Positions 59,634 through 64,000 of a DNA stretch of 64,000 bases are shown one piece after another. Made by a program: the position numbers and the translations under genes. Position 1 is the first letter of the stretch. Every line of letters begins with the position of its first letter. Below the pieces are notes generated by a model, which had not been told where the DNA came from, made no database searches, and saw nothing but the letters and a program-made list of their open reading frames with translations. The stretch comes from Ophioderma brevispina (taxonomy: Eukaryota > Echinodermata > Ophiuroidea > Amphilepidida > Ophiodermatidae): the NCBI GenBank assembly GCA_023653785.1, contig JAMKCH010019724.1:175294-239293 (forward strand), written 5' to 3'.

Positions 59634-59853
59634 AATGTGTGTGTGTGTGGTGTGCGTGTGTGTGTTGCATGTGTGTACGTATGTGTGTATGTGTTGCATG
59701 TGTGGAGTGCATGTGTTGGTGTGTGTGCGGGGTGCGTGTGTGTGTTAGTTGGGGGTGTGTGTGTGTGGGTGTGTGTGTGCGTGTGGTGGTGTGGGTGTTG
59801 TGGGTGGCATATGTGTGTGGGTGCGCGTCACATGTTGTGTGGATGTGTTGTGT
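59634..59853. repeat. (GT)n microsatellite with GC interruptions
   Basis: About 220 bp of GTGTGT with GTGC, GTAT and GGGT interruptions. It yields Cys/Val-rich open frames of 130 and 139 codons in two overlapping frames, which are artefacts of the repeat. Confidence 0.92.
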
Positions 59854-60102
59854 GGTTCCCTTTACTAATCACTCAATCTTACAAAAAAAAAAACAAAATT
59901 TCCACATTTGTTGTACAAAAATCTAACAAAACTACACACATAGCACACCAGCTTGTACAGTTTTGTTGAGATTTTGTGAGATTCAAATGGCGTTAGGGTT
60001 AAGTAAAAGCCAAAAAAATTGTTGTTATTGGAAGCTAACCCGCCCTAACCCTAATTTTGAAAATCAACCGAAAGCCCTGTACAAGAGTATACCTACCCTA
60101 AT

Positions 60103-60340
60103 TTTTTTTTTTTTTTTTTTTTTTTTAATTTTTTAGGTTTTTTCTTTTTTTAACCTGTTTTTTAAACCGACTTTCTCAATATTTTGTTTTTGTTTATTGT
60201 GTTTCTTGTGTAACTTTGGCAACTTCTCTTTAGATTTTCACTAATAAGATTCAAAGTATCAATATTAATTAACATACATAATATGTGTGATTATTTGATG
60301 TAGTAATGCATTATTAAAAAAAAAAAAAAAAAAAAATCCG
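60103..60340. repeat. Poly(T) and poly(A) runs ~190 bp apart
   Basis: A T-run of about 25 at 60102-60126 and an A-run of about 21 at 60316-60337 enclose AT-rich DNA. CCTAACCC/CCGCCCTACC-like words lie outside both, as ACCTACCCTAATTT on the left and CCGCCTACCCTATTTTG on the right in the same orientation. It may be a small retroposed unit, but no family is recognised. Confidence 0.55.
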
Positions 60341-60664
60341 CCCGCCTACCCTATTTTGCACTGGCCCTTACTCCCATACAATTTTTTTTATGCCTCATTC
60401 ATAGCACAGGCTTCACTTGAAATTTTACCTAGGAGGTAATGAGTCGATCGTAGCACCGAACTGAAATTTAAAAAAAAGTCTTATTATTACCCTGAAATGT
60501 TGGTCTTCCAGGAACAAACAAAAAAAACAAACAAAATTTTTGGGAAAAAGTGTAATATTGTCCGGTGGACAGTCAAAATAGGGCTAGTTATCCCGCAAAC
60601 ATAACCGCAAATTCCGCAACTTAACATTGAACCCGTTTGCAATTTAAAAAAACAAATTAAAATA

Positions 60665-60752
60665 CAAACAGCTCTACTAGGACTCCAACCTGTTTCATTC
60701 ATTCACATCGTACGCAGAGCGAACCTTATACCGCTAGACCACGAAGGCGGTT
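60665..60752 (-). mobile_element. Possible tRNA-like SINE head, minus strand
   Basis: On the minus strand it reads CTTCGTGGTCTAGCGGTATA (A-box region) and, about 45 bases later, AGGTTGGAGTCCTAG as a weak B box. The A box is good but the B box has lost TTCGA. No body is identified. Confidence 0.4.
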
Positions 60753-60869
60753 TGACGACAGCTTCTGTTTTTTTATACCCATTTTATCACACTATTATTA
60801 ACCTCTGTCTTCATTCATACCTATGTGGTCATACCGTATCAGGACTACAGTACGGGGGACATGGTTACT

Positions 60870-61235
60870 TTCACTGGTCTGGTGTAAAAGGAACTATAGT
60901 CCGATCAGAAACTATATCCGGTAAACTATATAAAAATCTGAAACTAATTGAAGTAAGACTTACTATTTCGAGAGAGAGGGTCCATGGGGTGAAGACTATT
61001 GACCCTGGAAGCATGCATGGTCCGGGGTATAAAAAACTAACAACATTAAAGCAAGGATTGTTATTCCTAGAACAGGGGTCCACAGGATCAAGACCACTGA
61101 CCCTAGAGGCCATGGTCCGGAGGGCCGATCGGTTCTGTAATCCGGTTAGGGCTATTGTTCCTAGGGACAGGGGTCCTTCGGACCACAATCCCCCCGGCTA
61201 TATCTCCAGGGGGACTATATCTCCTTTCACACCGG
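60870..61235. repeat. Degenerate CCTAGG/GGGGTCC repeat
   Basis: The words CCTAGAACAGGGGTCC (61067), CCTAGAGGCCATGGTCC (61101) and CCTAGGGACAGGGGTCC (61158), with CCTGGAAGCATGCATGGTCC (61003), recur irregularly together with ACTAT blocks. It underlies open frames of 164 (plus) and 105 (minus) codons, which are best seen as repeat artefacts. The words resemble those of the 50.9-51.7 kb minisatellite. Confidence 0.65.
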
Positions 61236-61450
61236 CCCTCTGTTGACGATTTCGTGGCACGCTCAGCTGAACTTGTCATGACCTGTGCGCAGAAAGGTAT
61301 ATCCCCGATGCGCAGTGGTTTGGTTACATGTGGAGACGAAAACAAAGAGATCGAGTCGATTACAGCCGAAATTCTGATTATTTCAGTCCAAAAAAGTCGG
61401 AGATAGCATGTTGCTAAGGTGATTTACATTGATTCTGGTTTTTACTCGTA

Positions 61451-61807
61451 CACTGTTAAGAATTTCCGTAAATTAAGAAAACAGATTTTCCGTAAATTTA
61501 CGGAAAATCTGTTTTACAAAAACAATAAAAATAAAAAACAAAAAACATAAAAAATGTTAATTTACGGAAATATTTCAAAAATTTCTGGCAATATTTCCGG
61601 AATTTTTTTTTTTTTGGTTCCGTAATTTTAAATTACGGAAAAATTCTGTTAAAATACACATTTTTTCCATAATATGAGACAAATTTCTGTAAAATTACTG
61701 TCAAATTTCCGTTATTTGACAGAAATTTCTGTAAATTTACCCTAAAAATGACTGGAAATACTGCTGCCAGAAATTTCCGTAAATTTACGGACATTTTTTT
61801 AACAGTG
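61451..61807. mobile_element. TA-flanked MITE, 357 bp, TTTCCGTAAA-rich
   Basis: The ends are CACTGTTAAGAATTTCCG and the complement of CACTGTTAAAAAAATGTCCG, bracketed by TA at 61449-61450 and 61808-61809. The interior is packed with TTTCCGTAAATT and its complement. The first nine bases match the right end of the element at 26735-29726, suggesting the same superfamily. Confidence 0.87.
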
Positions 61808-61809
61808 TA

Positions 61810-62699
61810 CTTTTCGGCTTTTAAAAACTTGAATGTTTTGTAACGCCGTATTTCTTAAAGTATGATATTTGGAGACGAAATCTAACTTAAATTGGGAAGA
61901 AAATGTCGTATCTAAACAATTACACCAAACTTTTTTTCAATTTGTCCCGAAGTTGGTCATATTTACCACAGCATTGTAATGTAAATCGATGCAATGTTGA
62001 TGCACATGCATTCAGCATTAATATTGATCTCGTGTTGTATGGACGTTTTACGATCTGTTTTACGAGCGCGGCGATTATGATCGGTCAAAGGGGTTTTAAT
62101 AGATCCTTCTCTCCTACCTCTATGTTTGGACACGCCAAGCAATCGAATACGAATTCGATTGTTTGTGAAACCCGTTTTATACAAATAGGTGTTATTTGAC
62201 AGGGGCTATTTTGGGTAGGATATGTCAATTCACTTTTATTTTTGGATACAATTAAAGAGTACATCAAATGCAACCAGAATCAACTATAATTTGACCAAAA
62301 AATCAGATTCGACAGTATGTTGTGACCGCGATGATATGATTATAATTCATTAAAAACAAATCTTTCACATCAAGTAACATGATTAATAATTTGATTTTTA
62401 AGACCGTTACCAAAACTTGGTATTTGTGGTGAACCACTTAAAAAAATTAAAATTGTTCTATCAATATTTGCATGAGAAAATACGTAAATACAAAGTGAGT
62501 ATTGCGAAGGGTTCCACGCTTTGTGTGAGAAGAGGACCCCCCAGCCATGGGCAACTTGCTAGTCGCCATGACCACAAAATCGTCAATTTCTACCTTTACT
62601 GCAGGGCCCCACCTCTGAATTGGGGTGGCTGGACCCACCCCTGGTCAGCCCTCCTCTAGGGATTCTGTACATGTCTCTGCAATTGTCTCTGCTTTTTTG
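61810..62699. other. Non-coding spacer
   Basis: No recognisable domain in frames up to 98 codons (61903-62199), and opposite-strand frames overlap it. No clear repeat was noticed. Confidence 0.6.
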
Positions 62700-62860
62700 T
62701 CTGAAGGTATAAGTGGGGGGATCAACAAATTTTAAGACCCTAAAAGGGGGGGGGTCAAAAATATTTTCGAACCTAAAAAGGGATCAAAAATGTTTGATGT
62801 CCGAAGCTCCAACTTTTCCAACCCCTCCCCCCCCCACCAAAGTATTTATGAACACTCCCT
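62700..62860 (-). mobile_element. G-run MITE-like repeat, minus orientation
   Basis: It ends at 62860 with the complement of AGGGAGTGTTCATAAATACT, preceded by a C-run and AACTTTTCCAACCCC. GGGGGGATCAACAAATTTTA lies at its other side. It matches 35242-35400 in inverse orientation, including the repeated GATCAAA/TCAAAAATTT words. Confidence 0.65.
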
Positions 62861-62920
62861 AAAATGGATGTAATACATTGGAAAAGTTTAACCATCATAT
62901 CCGTCACACCAAAAATTACG

Positions 62921-63500
62921 CAAATCGGCGATTATGTTCATGACATAGTGACGGATGTTGAATTTTCCCTATTCTAACGCGTTATTTAGCATCCGTCATT
63001 ATGGAAAAACACCAATCGGCGTTTTCCGAACATTCGTCAAACCAACGTGCGTCATCGCGAATCTGCTCAATTTGGTTTATTACATAATGACGCATGTTGA
63101 GTGGATTGTCGAGATTCAACGCTTTGAACTGTAAATAAATATAATTTCTAGTAACAGTAATATTTTTAAATTAATTTCATATTTTGCTTGTGTCATTTAT
63201 AAATTAAAGAATTATTTTTTACATACAAAAGTATTTAAAAAAGCCCGGATGTCAAATCACGTATACACTTCTATGACAGAGGGTTCAACATCCGTCACTA
63301 TGTAATACAACAAAACCTTTGTTATGTAACATACGTCAAAATTACCAAAGTTCTAATTAAGATTATTAATTAATGAAGTACTTGCAAGGATCGGCACTTG
63401 GCATGTTTGAAGAGTTTGGTATTTAGTACCATTTCCTTTAATTTGGTAAAAATTGTAAATATTCAACATCCGTCACTATGTAATACACCCGGCGATTTGT
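62921..63500. mobile_element. TIR element with repeated ACATAGTGACGGATGTT motif
   Basis: The left end (CAAATCGGCG..ACATAGTGACGGATGTTGAA, 62921-62962) and the right end (complement, 63461-63500) are inverted. The motif also occurs inside at 63082-63100 (variant) and inverted at 63284-63308, with shorter ATCCGTCA words at 62991 and elsewhere. Repeated subterminal motifs of this kind are typical transposase-binding layouts. No coding capacity is seen. Confidence 0.7.
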
Positions 63501-63539
63501 GCTTTAAATCAAAATATAACTTTAGTGTCTTATCTACGT

Positions 63540-64000
63540 GACCAACCTACGTCTATTCTCATCTTGTCCAAACACTATGGTTCTCAATATGATCCAGCCA
63601 AAGATAGGTACAACATCTGGCTGCTTCACTGAATTCCGCAAGGTCCTTGTTTGTGCATTGTTGCTCCAGCAGTGGGCAGACCAAGAGATGTTCCATTGTC
63701 TGTGGTGCTGTTCCACAACTACAGGTAGTGTCCTGATCTGCTTCCAGGAAGACCCACTTCTGCAAGGAAACCTTAGATCGGCCAATTCTGGTTCTCAATC
63801 TGTTGAGGCATCGCCATTCAGCCCATGAGGAGTCAGCTCCAGGTGGAAGATGATCACCAGGTCCAATACCAATAGATGTTACTTGGTTGATGGCAAGTCT
63901 TTCTTTCCACAAGGCGACTCTCTTAAGCTCCTTAGAGACTGTTTCAAGAGGTTGGACTTTGTTTAAGAAACTCTCTCTGGATTTAAGGCGATTGGCAGCA
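63540..64000 (-). mobile_element. Non-LTR retrotransposon (LINE) ORF2 C-terminus, minus strand, open to window end
   Basis: An open minus-strand frame at 63559-63912 reads LNRLRTRIGRSKVSLQKWVF, then CSCGTAPQTMEHLLVCPLLE. This is the Cys/His C-terminal signature of invertebrate pol-like LINEs, as also seen at 14840-15040. The sequence upstream on the minus strand continues beyond 64000. Within 118 codons there is no stop, so this copy is better preserved than the others. Confidence 0.88.

Noticed and set aside
59534..59969. Cys/Val-rich open frames of 130 and 139 codons
   Set aside because: They are translations of an interrupted (GT)n microsatellite in two frames, with no independent coding signal.
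60752..61246. 164-codon plus-strand frame as a novel protein
   Set aside because: It overlaps a 105-codon minus-strand frame and a degenerate CCTAGG/GGTCC repeat that is poor in stop codons.

Overview
This looks like repeat-rich, AT-rich nuclear DNA from an animal, most likely a marine invertebrate; the exact group is inference. The evidence is one multi-exon animal-type gene with GT/AG introns of several kilobases, several non-LTR retrotransposon (LINE) families, a gypsy LTR-retrotransposon pol remnant, tRNA-derived SINEs, hAT-like and TA-flanked MITEs, and long microsatellites. There is no operon structure and no intact long ORF. The longest open frame is about 213 codons and belongs to a decayed LINE.

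The only host gene I recognise is a membrane-type/animal alkaline phosphatase on the + strand. Seven exons lie between 666 and 21834, and the 5' exons are upstream of the window. The exons keep the active-site motifs: PDSAGTATA with the nucleophilic Ser, TTTR, GRID..HH, TADHSH and ETHAGDD. All splice sites are GT/AG and most exon phases fit. Exons 1, 2, 3 and 6 nevertheless need single-base frame corrections, and exon 5 lacks one base at its boundary. Conserved catalytic residues with scattered 1-bp indels suggest an uncorrected long-read assembly more than an old pseudogene.

Layout: 1-21834 alkaline phosphatase, whose introns hold a minus-strand LINE (about 4.0-7.0 kb), a tRNA-derived SINE, an old repeat copy hit by a hAT MITE and a palindromic MITE (13.3-13.95 kb), and a second minus-strand LINE (14.8-17.8 kb). 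22.99-23.87 kb is a LINE 3' end. 23.87-30.47 kb is a gypsy pol remnant whose integrase zinc finger is split by a 3.0-kb TA-flanked element that itself carries an inner TIR-bounded insert. 30.5-35.0 kb is a SINE/MITE cluster. 35.04-46.17 kb is a tandem duplication of a ~5.57-kb unit with many small indels between copies. 46.2-50.3 kb is a LINE with endonuclease and reverse transcriptase. 50.9-51.7 kb is a ~42-bp degenerate minisatellite. 51.8-63.5 kb is mostly non-coding, with MITEs, microsatellites and one SINE. 63.5-64.0 kb is the 3' part of another minus-strand LINE.

Most of the window is layered mobile DNA. The strongest observations are nested insertions that can be ordered in time, a near-perfect palindrome embedded in AT microsatellites, related degenerate minisatellites at two places, and strong hints of assembly noise or false duplication. 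I found no bacterial-style defence system, CRISPR array, rRNA or clearly functional tRNA gene.
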